Shown: piece by piece, positions 1 through 5,459 of the stretch | How positions within the stretch are numbered: the first letter of the stretch is position 1 | How the letters are laid out: every line of letters starts with the position of its first letter | Origin: Kiritimatiellia bacterium | GTDB taxonomy: Bacteria > Verrucomicrobiota > Kiritimatiellia > RFP12 > UBA1067 | NCBI GenBank assembly: GCA_017459225.1 | Contig: JAFUDL010000412.1 | Coordinates: 1 to 7,694 of the forward strand | Reading direction: 5' to 3' | DNA length: 7,694 nt | Translations under genes and position numbers: made by a program | The notes under the pieces: generated by a model | What the model saw: only the letters and a program-made list of their open reading frames with translations | Told to the model about the DNA's origin: nothing | Database searches by the model: none

Positions 1-455
1 ATCGTTCGGACGCGCTGAGTTCCGTGCCGGTGGCAGTTGTGGTGGTGATCGCGAGGTTCTTTCCCTCGCTCGCCTGGCTGGACGCTGTAGGCGCGCTGCT
101 GGTGGTGGTGTTTATCTTCAGGGCGGCGTGGAAGCTCGCCAAGCCGGCTTTCGAGGAGCTGGTGGACGCCAGCATCGAGGGCAAGGCCGAGGCGGTGGCC
201 GCGGTGGCGCGCAAGGTGGCTGACGTGAAGAGCGTCCACAAGGCGCGTGCGCGCCGATACGGCAGCGCGTATCAGGCCGACATCCACGTGATGGTGGATC
301 CTTCGCTCACCATCACGGAGGGCCACGCCGTTGGCCATGCAGTGAAGGACGCTGTGATAAATGCCGGAATCGACGTGGACGACGTCGTGGTGCACGTGGA
401 GCCGGCCCTTGGAAAAACGGATGAGCCTTCGGGAGCATCCGCGCAGTTAATATGA
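1..455 (+). CDS. Cation diffusion facilitator (CDF) metal transporter, C-terminal part (5' end outside window)
   Basis: This is the last part of a CDF-family divalent metal/proton antiporter of the inner membrane, which exports Zn, Fe, Mn or similar ions. The frame is open to the left edge, so a GTG at base 24 is internal and not the start. The first residues read RSDALSS, matching the conserved transmembrane helix 5 motif HxxxD that supplies transport-site metal ligands; its Asp is codon 9-11 and the His lies off the edge. The rest of helix 5 (PVAVVVVIARF) follows, then helix 6 (WLDAVGALLVVVFIF). A cytoplasmic ferredoxin-like domain comes next, with the usual strand pattern DIHVMVDPSLTITEGHA and the terminal VVVHVEP. 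A thioesterase gene begins 13 bp after the stop, so the two are probably cotranscribed. The metal cannot be told from this fragment. Confidence 0.9.
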   Translation, partial: RSDALSSVPVAVVVVIARFFPSLAWLDAVGALLVVVFIFRAAWKLAKPAFEELVDASIEGKAEAVAAVARKVADVKSVHKARARRYGSAYQADIHVMVDPSLTITEGHAVGHAVKDAVINAGIDVDDVVVHVEPALGKTDEPSGASAQLI

Positions 456-468
456 TGAGGCGCAGAAG

Positions 469-1224
469 ATGAAGATCGCAAATTCAACCGACGTTAACTT
501 CACGGTGAGGTCCTACGAGGCGGGCATCGAGAACCACGTTACGTTGCCCACGCTGTGCAACTACATGCAGGAGGCGGCGGGGATCAACGCGGCGAATCTA
601 GGCTGGGGCATTCGCGCGCTTCAGGACGAAGGCCTCACGTGGATGCTCTCGCGCCTCCGCGTGAGCGTGGCGCGCTACGTGCCGTGGGGCGAGACGGTGA
701 CGGTGCGCACATGGCCGAGCGGCATGAAGGGGCGCCTCGTCGCGAAGCGCTGCTTTCTGGGGCTGGACAAGACTGGCGCAGAGCTTTTTCGTGCTTCGTC
801 GGAATGGCTCTACGTTGACATGGCGGCGCAGAAGATCGCGAAGCTGCCCGAGACGTTTGCGGAGATCGTGCCGCCAGGCACGCCAGACGTGGAACTGCCA
901 GACATAGGCGGCAAGTTCGCGCATCTGCCGTCCGTCGATGGCGGCGTAGACATCCTCACGCGCCACAGCGACCTCGACTTCAACGACCATGTGAACAACG
1001 TACACTATGTGGAGTGGATGCTTGAATGCGGCGGTTATGCGGGATGCTCGGCCTTGCCATCTCCAGCCGAATTCGACATCGTGTTCCGGCAGGCGGCGAA
1101 GGCGGGCGAGGCGCTGGCGTCGGAATTCTGCACCGTCGGCGACAAGACCCTCCACGCAATCCGTCGTTCCTCCGACGGCGCCACCTTAGCAACCGCGGCG
1201 GTGGCGAATGGAAATTTGACCTAG
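469..1224 (+). CDS. Acyl-ACP thioesterase, FatA/FatB type (double hotdog)
   Basis: The 251-residue cytoplasmic protein matches the acyl-ACP thioesterase family (PF01643), which releases free fatty acids from acyl-carrier protein. The N-terminal hotdog holds the substrate-pocket segment TWMLSRLRV (residues 57-65) and the RTWPSGMKG turn (80-88), both typical. The second hotdog holds the catalytic block SDLDFNDHVNNVHYVEWMLE, with Asp170, Asn172 and His174 in the D-x-N-x-H arrangement of plant FatA/FatB. Downstream, plant enzymes have Y-R-R-E-C, where the Glu is implicated in catalysis and the Cys was the older catalytic candidate. The aligned segment here is F206-R-Q-A209-A210, so both are Ala. 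The length is normal for bacterial members. The ATG lies 8 bp after a weak AGG site and 13 bp after the CDF stop. A TAG ends the frame 16 bp before umuD. Family assignment is firm; full activity is less certain because of the substitutions. Confidence 0.9.
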   Translation: MKIANSTDVNFTVRSYEAGIENHVTLPTLCNYMQEAAGINAANLGWGIRALQDEGLTWMLSRLRVSVARYVPWGETVTVRTWPSGMKGRLVAKRCFLGLDKTGAELFRASSEWLYVDMAAQKIAKLPETFAEIVPPGTPDVELPDIGGKFAHLPSVDGGVDILTRHSDLDFNDHVNNVHYVEWMLECGGYAGCSALPSPAEFDIVFRQAAKAGEALASEFCTVGDKTLHAIRRSSDGATLATAAVANGNLT

Positions 1225-1240
1225 GAATTAGCGTGTAGGA

Positions 1241-1639
1241 ATGAGCAGGAGCGCAAAAGTATCGGGGTCGGTCGTAGCGGGGTTCCCGTCGCCCGCGGAG
1301 CAGTACCTTGAGCCACCGCTTGACCTGAACGAACTTCTGGTGAAGCGTCCGGCCGCCACGTACTTCGTGCGTGTCGAGGGCGATTCTATGGTCGGTGCGG
1401 GCATTCATGACGGCGACTTGCTCGTCGTGGACCGATCCCTGCGCCCGGCCGACGGCGACGTGGTGATTGCCAGCGTGGACGGCGACTTCACGGTGAAGAC
1501 CTATCGCCGTGACAAGGACGGCGTCAGGCTTGAACCGGCAAATCCCGAATACCCCGTCATCCGTCTTCGTTCAGGACAGGAACTCGACTACTTCGGCAAG
1601 GTGACGGCCTGCATACACAGATTCGTGGGGAAGAGATGA
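1241..1639 (+). CDS. umuD: UmuD-like SOS mutagenesis protein, self-cleaving S24 peptidase
   Basis: The 132-residue protein is UmuD-like. In the known system RecA-DNA filaments stimulate self-cleavage and the shortened dimer joins UmuC as translesion polymerase V. The nucleophile is Ser49 in VEGDSM and the general base is Lys86 in FTVKTY, spaced as in E. coli UmuD. The segment GFPSPAEQYLEPPLDLNELL closely follows the E. coli protein after its cut site. The bond aligned with E. coli Cys24-Gly25 is Ala13-Gly14, the residue pair used by LexA. Only 13 residues precede it, against 24 in E. coli. No other in-frame ATG, GTG or TTG occurs before the conserved region, so the ATG at 1241 is the likely start. 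Its ribosome site is poor: one AGGA touches the ATG and another is 14 bp away, so coupling to the upstream thioesterase is plausible. The stop overlaps the umuC start. No CTGT-N8-ACAG LexA box is visible upstream. Confidence 0.93.
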   Translation: MSRSAKVSGSVVAGFPSPAEQYLEPPLDLNELLVKRPAATYFVRVEGDSMVGAGIHDGDLLVVDRSLRPADGDVVIASVDGDFTVKTYRRDKDGVRLEPANPEYPVIRLRSGQELDYFGKVTACIHRFVGKR

Positions 1640-2883
1640 TCGGGCTGGTGGATGGAAACAACTTCTTCGTTTCCTGCGAGCGCGTGTTCAACCGCCGTCT
1701 CTTGGGGCGTCCGGTTGCCGTCCTCTCGAACAACGACGGATGCTGCGTCTCGCGTTCAAACGAGTTCAAGGCGCTAGGCATCCCGATGGGCACGCCCTAC
1801 TTCCAGCTCAAGGACCGCGAGGCTACGGGTGAGCTCTGCTTCTGCTCCTCGAACTACGAGCTATACGGCGACATGTCGCGGCGGATAATCTCGATCCTGC
1901 GCGAGGAGGCCGTGGACGTGGAGCAGTATTCCATCGACGAAGCGTTCATCTACCCGCCCACGACCGCCGCTGTTGACTATCTCGCCTACGGTCGCCGCCT
2001 CCGCGAGAAGATTCTCCGCTGGGTTGGCATCCCCTGCGGCGTGGGCTTCGCGCCCACGAAGACGCTCGCCAAGATCGCAAACCACATCGGCAAGAAGCGT
2101 CCAGGCGGCGTGTTCCTCATGCCTGACGACCCGTCTGAAATCCTCGCGGAACTGCCCACGAACGAGGTGTGGGGCGTTGGACGCCGCCTGCCAGCCAAGC
2201 TTCGCGCCAGGCGCATCCTCACCGCGCAGCATCTCCGCGACGCGCCTGACGACACGCTTCGCTCCATTGGCGGCGTGACGCTTTTGCGGACGGCAATGGA
2301 GCTGCGCGGCGTACAGTGCTGCGAGGAGAAGGACTACGACGCCGCGCCTGACACCGTGTCATGCTCGCGTTCGTTCGGAACCCCTGCCACGACGCTTGAG
2401 GCGCTTGAGGAGTCGATGGCCTCGTTCGCAGCGCAGGCTGCCGCCAAGCTTCGCCGGCACGGTCTTCTCGCCTCTGGGTGCAACATATACGCGCAGGTCT
2501 TCGCGGCGGGTGGAGGGGGCGATTTCGTGGGCAGGACGGTGGTGTTCCAGGCGCCCACGGACGCGACGAACGAGATGCTCCGCGCCTTCCGTCCGGAGGT
2601 GGCCGCACTTTTCACGCCAGGCTTGCGCTACCGAAAGACCGGCATCGTGTTCTTCGGCCTCGAGATGCCGGGTGCGCCGCGCCAGACCGACCTCTTCGAC
2701 AATGTCCCGGCTGCGCAGCAGTCTAGGCTCTACAAGGCGGTGGACGCGCTCAACGCCCGCTACGGCAAGGGGAAGGTGTTCTCGGCCGCCGAGGGCGTTG
2801 GACCGCGCTCGTGGCAGATGAAGCGCTCGAAGCTCTCGAAGCGGCCGACGACCCGCTGGGACGAGCTGATGGTGGCGCGGTAG
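1636..2883 (+). CDS. umuC: UmuC-like Y-family translesion DNA polymerase (Pol V catalytic subunit)
   Basis: The 415-residue protein is the error-prone polymerase that copies past DNA lesions with cleaved UmuD. The palm/fingers begin with LVDGNNFFVSCE, where Asp6 is the first metal ligand, followed by VLSNNDGCCVSRSNE (29-43). The second carboxylate pair is Asp101-Glu102 in YSIDEAF. The thumb helix-hairpin-helix lies around residues 172-200 (LPTNEVWGVGRRL). The little-finger domain contains SCSRSFGTP (242-250). Near the C terminus QTDLF (350-354) fits the beta-clamp-binding motif, where E. coli UmuC has QLNLF. The tail with W393-QMKR and RPTTRWDEL fits the DUF4113 region usual in UmuC. All catalytic acids are present and the length is near that of E. 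coli UmuC, so the gene looks intact. The 4-bp ATGA overlap with umuD implies coupled translation and matched expression. Confidence 0.95.
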   Translation: MIGLVDGNNFFVSCERVFNRRLLGRPVAVLSNNDGCCVSRSNEFKALGIPMGTPYFQLKDREATGELCFCSSNYELYGDMSRRIISILREEAVDVEQYSIDEAFIYPPTTAAVDYLAYGRRLREKILRWVGIPCGVGFAPTKTLAKIANHIGKKRPGGVFLMPDDPSEILAELPTNEVWGVGRRLPAKLRARRILTAQHLRDAPDDTLRSIGGVTLLRTAMELRGVQCCEEKDYDAAPDTVSCSRSFGTPATTLEALEESMASFAAQAAAKLRRHGLLASGCNIYAQVFAAGGGGDFVGRTVVFQAPTDATNEMLRAFRPEVAALFTPGLRYRKTGIVFFGLEMPGAPRQTDLFDNVPAAQQSRLYKAVDALNARYGKGKVFSAAEGVGPRSWQMKRSKLSKRPTTRWDELMVAR

Positions 2884-2945
2884 GCCGTCGGTTTGTTTTA
2901 GAACCCGCCAGGCAAAGAAACCATTAACGTGTTCGGCGCGATTTG

Positions 2946-2954
2946 TGGTATAAT
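2946..2954 (+). promoter_or_regulatory. Extended -10 promoter upstream of the lyxose-isomerase-like gene
   Basis: TGGTATAAT is a perfect extended -10 (TGn followed by consensus TATAAT). No good -35 sits at 17 bp; the nearest candidate, TTAACG (2924-2929), is 19 bp upstream, which an extended -10 can tolerate. Transcription would start near 2961, giving a 5' leader of about 53 nt. The promoter is in the 130-bp gap after umuC and separates the downstream gene from the upstream unit. Confidence 0.7.
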
Positions 2955-2996
2955 AACTCGTCAACAAGTGCATTGGATTCTACGCTAACAGCAAAC

Positions 2997-3005
2997 AGGA
3001 AAGGA
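2997..3005 (+). promoter_or_regulatory. Shine-Dalgarno site for the lyxose-isomerase-like gene
   Basis: The purine-rich AGGAAAGGA ends 8 bp before the ATG at 3014. This strongly supports that start, and therefore the signal peptide, as genuine. Confidence 0.75.
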
Positions 3006-3013
3006 AAAACGAA

Positions 3014-3820
3014 ATGAACAGACGTGAATTTCTCGCCGCAGGTGCGGGAGCGACTCTCGTGAGCGCGCTTTCCGGATGTGCGACGGGCGCAGCGTGCTGC
3101 TGCAAGAAAGGATGCGAAAAAATGACAAACAAAGACTTCTACGACGGCGGAACGTTCGACGAGTACGGCGTCAACAAAGGCGGTAAGTTCAACTCGGAGA
3201 AGGCCACCAAGGCCTACTTCGACATGTTCAAGAAGCTCGGATATCCCGTGTATCCCGCGCTTGCCGACGCAAAGCTCACCAAGCCCGGCCTTGGCTTCTG
3301 GGCCATCGACTTCGCGAAGAGCGACTTCATGAAGTTCGGCATGGGCGGCGTGATCTGGGTGGACGAGATCAAGGAGGAGTACTTCGGCCACGACATCTAT
3401 CTGCTTCCTCTCCAGGCGCTTCCCGAGCACAGCCATGTGCCCGGACCCGAGAAGGAGTACGAGGACATCTGGACCGGCCAGAAGATCAAGAAGGCCATTC
3501 CAGCCAAGATGGAGAGCTGGCTCGTGCGCTATGGCTGGGTGTACAGCTTCTCCGAGATCGGCGAGCCCAACCTCGACCAGTTCCCCGAGGCGAAGGCCAA
3601 CCTGTCGTCGCTCCTCTTCGACCACAAGGCCGACAAGCCCACGTACCTCAAGTCGCTCCACGTCGAGAAGTGGATGCCTGACGGCGTTGCGCACAAGCTG
3701 CCCAAGGTCGGCTCGTGGCACTTCCTGATGGGCGGCACCGAGGGCGCGGTTGTCTCCGAGTTCGCCAACTTCCACGACGGCACGTGTAACCGCTTCACGG
3801 TGCCCGGCGTGGCGTTCTGA
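3014..3820 (+). CDS. D-lyxose ketol-isomerase-like cupin with Tat lipoprotein signal
   Basis: The 268-residue protein has two parts. Residues 1-36 look like an export signal: twin-arginine NRREFLAAG (2-10), a hydrophobic stretch, and the lipobox L19-S-G-C22, which would become the lipidated N terminus. A short cysteine-rich linker follows (C22, C28-C30, C34). Residues 37-268 resemble D-lyxose isomerases of the cupin fold, which interconvert D-lyxose and D-xylulose with Mn. FWAIDFAKSDFMKFGM (95-110) parallels the family's W-D-I-T-D-F-G-S-G-D-F block. The likely metal ligands are His139 and His141 (EHSH), Glu150 (EYED) and His236 (SWHF). The end, VVSEFANFHDGTCNRF, parallels the family's GEVSSVNDD...NRF. 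Catalytic function is inferred; sugar binding or another metal-cupin role is possible. A second ATG (residue 37) with its own Shine-Dalgarno site could give a cytoplasmic form. The gene appears monocistronic with its own promoter. Confidence 0.75.
   Translation: MNRREFLAAGAGATLVSALSGCATGAACCCKKGCEKMTNKDFYDGGTFDEYGVNKGGKFNSEKATKAYFDMFKKLGYPVYPALADAKLTKPGLGFWAIDFAKSDFMKFGMGGVIWVDEIKEEYFGHDIYLLPLQALPEHSHVPGPEKEYEDIWTGQKIKKAIPAKMESWLVRYGWVYSFSEIGEPNLDQFPEAKANLSSLLFDHKADKPTYLKSLHVEKWMPDGVAHKLPKVGSWHFLMGGTEGAVVSEFANFHDGTCNRFTVPGVAF
3106..3124 (+). promoter_or_regulatory. Possible internal ribosome-binding site and start within the lyxose-isomerase-like gene
   Basis: GAAAGGA (3106-3112) stands 9 bp before an in-frame ATG (3122-3124), which is residue 37. 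The position is exactly where the signal/linker ends and the cupin domain begins. Translation from here would give a 232-residue protein without signal or lipobox. The Shine-Dalgarno match and spacing are seen; use of the site is inferred, since the local Lys/Gly codons could produce it by chance. Confidence 0.4.
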
Positions 3821-3825
3821 CGATC

Positions 3826-3858
3826 CTTAACAGACTCTTAACACAAGTTTGCTATTCT
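3826..3858 (+). promoter_or_regulatory. Putative promoter of the ABC-exporter operon with TTAACA direct repeat
   Basis: An extended -10-like TGCTATTCT lies at 3850-3858. Upstream are two copies of CTTAACA (3826-3832 and 3837-3843), 11 bp apart, about one helical turn. Neither copy is at ideal -35 spacing: TTAACA to the -10 is 20 bp or 9 bp. A TTAAC also precedes the other promoter in this window by a similar distance, so the motif could be a variant -35 or a regulator site. Transcription would start near 3865. Confidence 0.5.
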
Positions 3859-3862
3859 ACAT

Positions 3863-3890
3863 GGCGGCTCTCCCGGGTGGGGGGGCCGCC
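3863..3890 (+). other. Strong 12-bp stem-loop in the 5' leader of the ABC-exporter operon
   Basis: Bases 3863-3874 (GGCGGCTCTCCC) pair without a gap to 3879-3890. There are ten G-C pairs and two U-G pairs around the 4-base loop GGGT. No T-run follows (ACAAGAAGC comes next), so it is not a standard intrinsic terminator. It lies at about the predicted transcript start and ends 15 bp before the ribosome site of the ATPase gene. It may stabilise the 5' end of the mRNA or act in regulation. Confidence 0.65.
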
Positions 3891-3919
3891 ACAAGAAGCA
3901 AAAAGAAGGCTGCACGGAC

Positions 3920-4645
3920 ATGCTTAAGGTAGATAAACTGAAGAAGAGCTTCGGCTCGTTCGAGGCGGTGAAGGGAATCTCCTTCGAAGTCGCCAAGGGC
4001 GAGGTGCTGGGCTTTCTGGGGCCGAACGGCGCCGGAAAATCGACCACCATGCGGATGATCACGGGTTTCATCCCCCCCACATCCGGCACTGCTGAAATAT
4101 GCGGGCATGACATAATCAAGGATCCCGTTGGCGCGAAGAGCGTGCTTGGCTACCTCCCGGAGGCTGCGCCGAGCTACCGCGCCATGACAGTATGCGACTT
4201 TCTCGCGTTCATAGCCAAGATACGCGGCTACAGCGGCGCGGAAGCGAAGGCGCGCGTGGAGAAGGCGATCGTGGACGCGAAGCTCACGGGCGTCGCGCGC
4301 CAGACGATCGAGACGCTCTCCAAGGGCTACCGCCAGCGCACGTGCTTCGCGCAGGCCATCCTGCACGACCCCAAGGTGCTCATCATGGACGAGCCCACCG
4401 ACGGCCTCGATCCCAACCAGAAGTTCGTCGTGCGCGAGATGATCAAGAACATGGCCAAGGAGAAGGCGATCATCATCTCCACCCACATTCTCGAAGAGGT
4501 CGACGCAGTCTGCACGCGCGCCATCATCATCGCCAACGGCGAGATCAAGGCCGACGGCACCCCCGGCAAGCTGCGCGCGATGGATCCAAGCGGCAAGCTC
4601 GACGTCGTCTTCCGCAATCTCACGATGGAAAAGGAGGGCAAGTAA
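3920..4645 (+). CDS. ABC transporter ATP-binding protein, GldA-like
   Basis: The 241-residue cytoplasmic ATPase should power the permease encoded just downstream. All core motifs are present: Walker A GPNGAGKST (34-42), signature LSKGYRQR (133-140), Walker B LIMDEP with Asp157 and catalytic Glu158, D-loop DGLDP (161-165) and switch His189 (STHIL). At the Q-loop position the sequence is GYLPEAAP, with Glu81 instead of Gln. To my knowledge this is common in the GldA/NosF-like branch that pairs with GldF-type permeases, and so supports that assignment. The body is slightly shorter than the roughly 300-residue members with a C-terminal extension. The ATG lies 10 bp after AAGG (3906-3909). The 3' end carries a strong AAGGAGGG that serves as ribosome site for the next gene, 3 bp beyond the stop. 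The substrate is unknown. Confidence 0.93.
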   Translation: MLKVDKLKKSFGSFEAVKGISFEVAKGEVLGFLGPNGAGKSTTMRMITGFIPPTSGTAEICGHDIIKDPVGAKSVLGYLPEAAPSYRAMTVCDFLAFIAKIRGYSGAEAKARVEKAIVDAKLTGVARQTIETLSKGYRQRTCFAQAILHDPKVLIMDEPTDGLDPNQKFVVREMIKNMAKEKAIIISTHILEEVDAVCTRAIIIANGEIKADGTPGKLRAMDPSGKLDVVFRNLTMEKEGK

Positions 4646-4648
4646 GCC

Positions 4649-5392
4649 ATGTGCCCCTGCAAAGTAAAGACTGTCTTCGGGCGTGAGTTCAAGGCGTACT
4701 TCGACTCGCCCGTCGCATATGTGTTCCTGGTGGCCTTCCTGGTGCTCGCCGGGTTCCTCACGTTCGGCGTCGCGTTCTTCTACGAGCGCCGCCAGGCGGA
4801 CCTCACTCCGTTCTTCTTCTGGCACCCGTGGATGTACCTCCTGCTCGTGCCCGCCGCCACAATGGGATCGTGGGCGGAGGAGCGCAGGAACGGCACCATC
4901 GAGCTGCTGCTCACGCTGCCGATAACGCTCGGCGAGGCCCTTGTGGGCAAGTTCCTCGCGGCCTGGGCGTTCATCGGCATCGGCCTGGCGCTGACGTTCC
5001 CCGTGGTGTGCACCGCGGCGTGGCTCGGCAGCCCCGACTTCGGCGCAGTGTTCTGCGGCTATCTCGGCAGCTTCCTCCTCGCGGGCGCCGCGACGGCGAT
5101 CGGCATCTTCGCCTCGTCGCTCTCGCGCAGCCAGGTGATCGGATTCGTGATAGCGCTCGCCATCACGTTCGGCCTGCTCATCATCGGCTTCGACCCGGTG
5201 GTGAACGCGGTCGCCAACTGGGGAGTTCCAGGCGGAGTGGTGAACGCCATCGCATCTTGCTCACTTCTGCAGCACTTCGACGCGATGCGCCGCGGCATGA
5301 TCGACTTTGCCGACATCGGCTACTACGTGGGCATGATGGTATTCATGCTCGCCGCAGCGCAGGTGGTCACCGACAGCCGGAAGGCGTCGTAG
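4649..5392 (+). CDS. ABC-2 type permease, GldF-like
   Basis: The 247-residue inner-membrane protein has about six helices: roughly 21-44, 57-74, 103-122, 131-154, 163-181 and 224-241. After helix 2 comes E77-E-R-R-N-G-T-I-E-L-L-L-T-L-P, the amphipathic loop characteristic of ABC-2/GldF permeases that contacts the ATPase. The N terminus, FGREFKAYFDSPVAY, also matches the usual opening of this family. The strong Shine-Dalgarno AAGGAGGG (4631-4638) inside the preceding gene supports the ATG at 4649. In Flavobacterium, GldA, GldF and GldG are needed for gliding, but this arrangement is widespread in non-gliding bacteria, so gliding should not be inferred. The TAG stop overlaps the first unit of a 7-bp repeat array that fills the gap to the next gene. 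Confidence 0.9.
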   Translation: MCPCKVKTVFGREFKAYFDSPVAYVFLVAFLVLAGFLTFGVAFFYERRQADLTPFFFWHPWMYLLLVPAATMGSWAEERRNGTIELLLTLPITLGEALVGKFLAAWAFIGIGLALTFPVVCTAAWLGSPDFGAVFCGYLGSFLLAGAATAIGIFASSLSRSQVIGFVIALAITFGLLIIGFDPVVNAVANWGVPGGVVNAIASCSLLQHFDAMRRGMIDFADIGYYVGMMVFMLAAAQVVTDSRKAS

Positions 5393-5455
5393 TTCGAAGT
5401 TTGAAGTTCAAAGTTCGAAGTGTTCAAAGTTTAGAGTTTTGATTTGAAGGTTTGA
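5391..5455 (+). repeat. Degenerate 7-bp tandem repeat AGTTYRA in the permease/GldG spacer
   Basis: Four contiguous 7-bp units are clear: AGTTCGA (5391), AGTTTGA (5398), AGTTCAA (5405) and AGTTCGA (5412). Looser copies follow: AGTGTTCAA (5419), AGTTTAG (5428), AGTTTTGA (5435) and AGGTTTGA (5448). The stretch is AT-rich inside a GC-rich operon. It contains the perfect inverted repeat TTTGAA-G-TTCAAA (5400-5412). The first unit includes the permease stop and the final units supply the GAAGG ribosome site (5446-5450) of the next gene. Similar AGTTCAAAG-type spacers occur between genes in several bacteria, from general knowledge; the role is unknown. Confidence 0.8.
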
Positions 5456-5459
5456 AACC

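Noticed and set aside
1215..1245. TTGACC upstream of umuD as a -35 box
   Set aside because: At 16-18 bp spacing the -10 would fall on AGGAATGA, which is not -10-like and overlaps the start codon.
2890..2922. An imperfect inverted repeat (GGTTTGTTT with AAAGAAACC) after umuC, considered as a terminator
   Set aside because: The stem is AT-rich with a central mismatch and a 15-base loop, and no T-run follows on the plus strand. It is too weak to call.
2924..3775. A 283-codon open frame on the minus strand across the lyxose-isomerase-like gene
   Set aside because: It is a codon-bias shadow with no domain. The plus-strand gene has a promoter, ribosome site, signal peptide and family match.
3863..3890. 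The strong hairpin considered as a terminator of the lyxose-isomerase-like gene
   Set aside because: There is no U-tract after the stem on either strand, and it lies downstream of a promoter-like -10 for the next operon. A leader element fits better.
3857..4825. A 322-codon open frame on the minus strand across the ABC ATPase
   Set aside because: It is antisense to an ATPase with all catalytic motifs intact, has low-complexity composition and shows no recognisable domain.
3920..5392. Inference that the organism glides, from GldA/GldF-like genes
   Set aside because: The same ABC cassette is widespread in non-gliding bacteria, and no other gliding gene is visible here.
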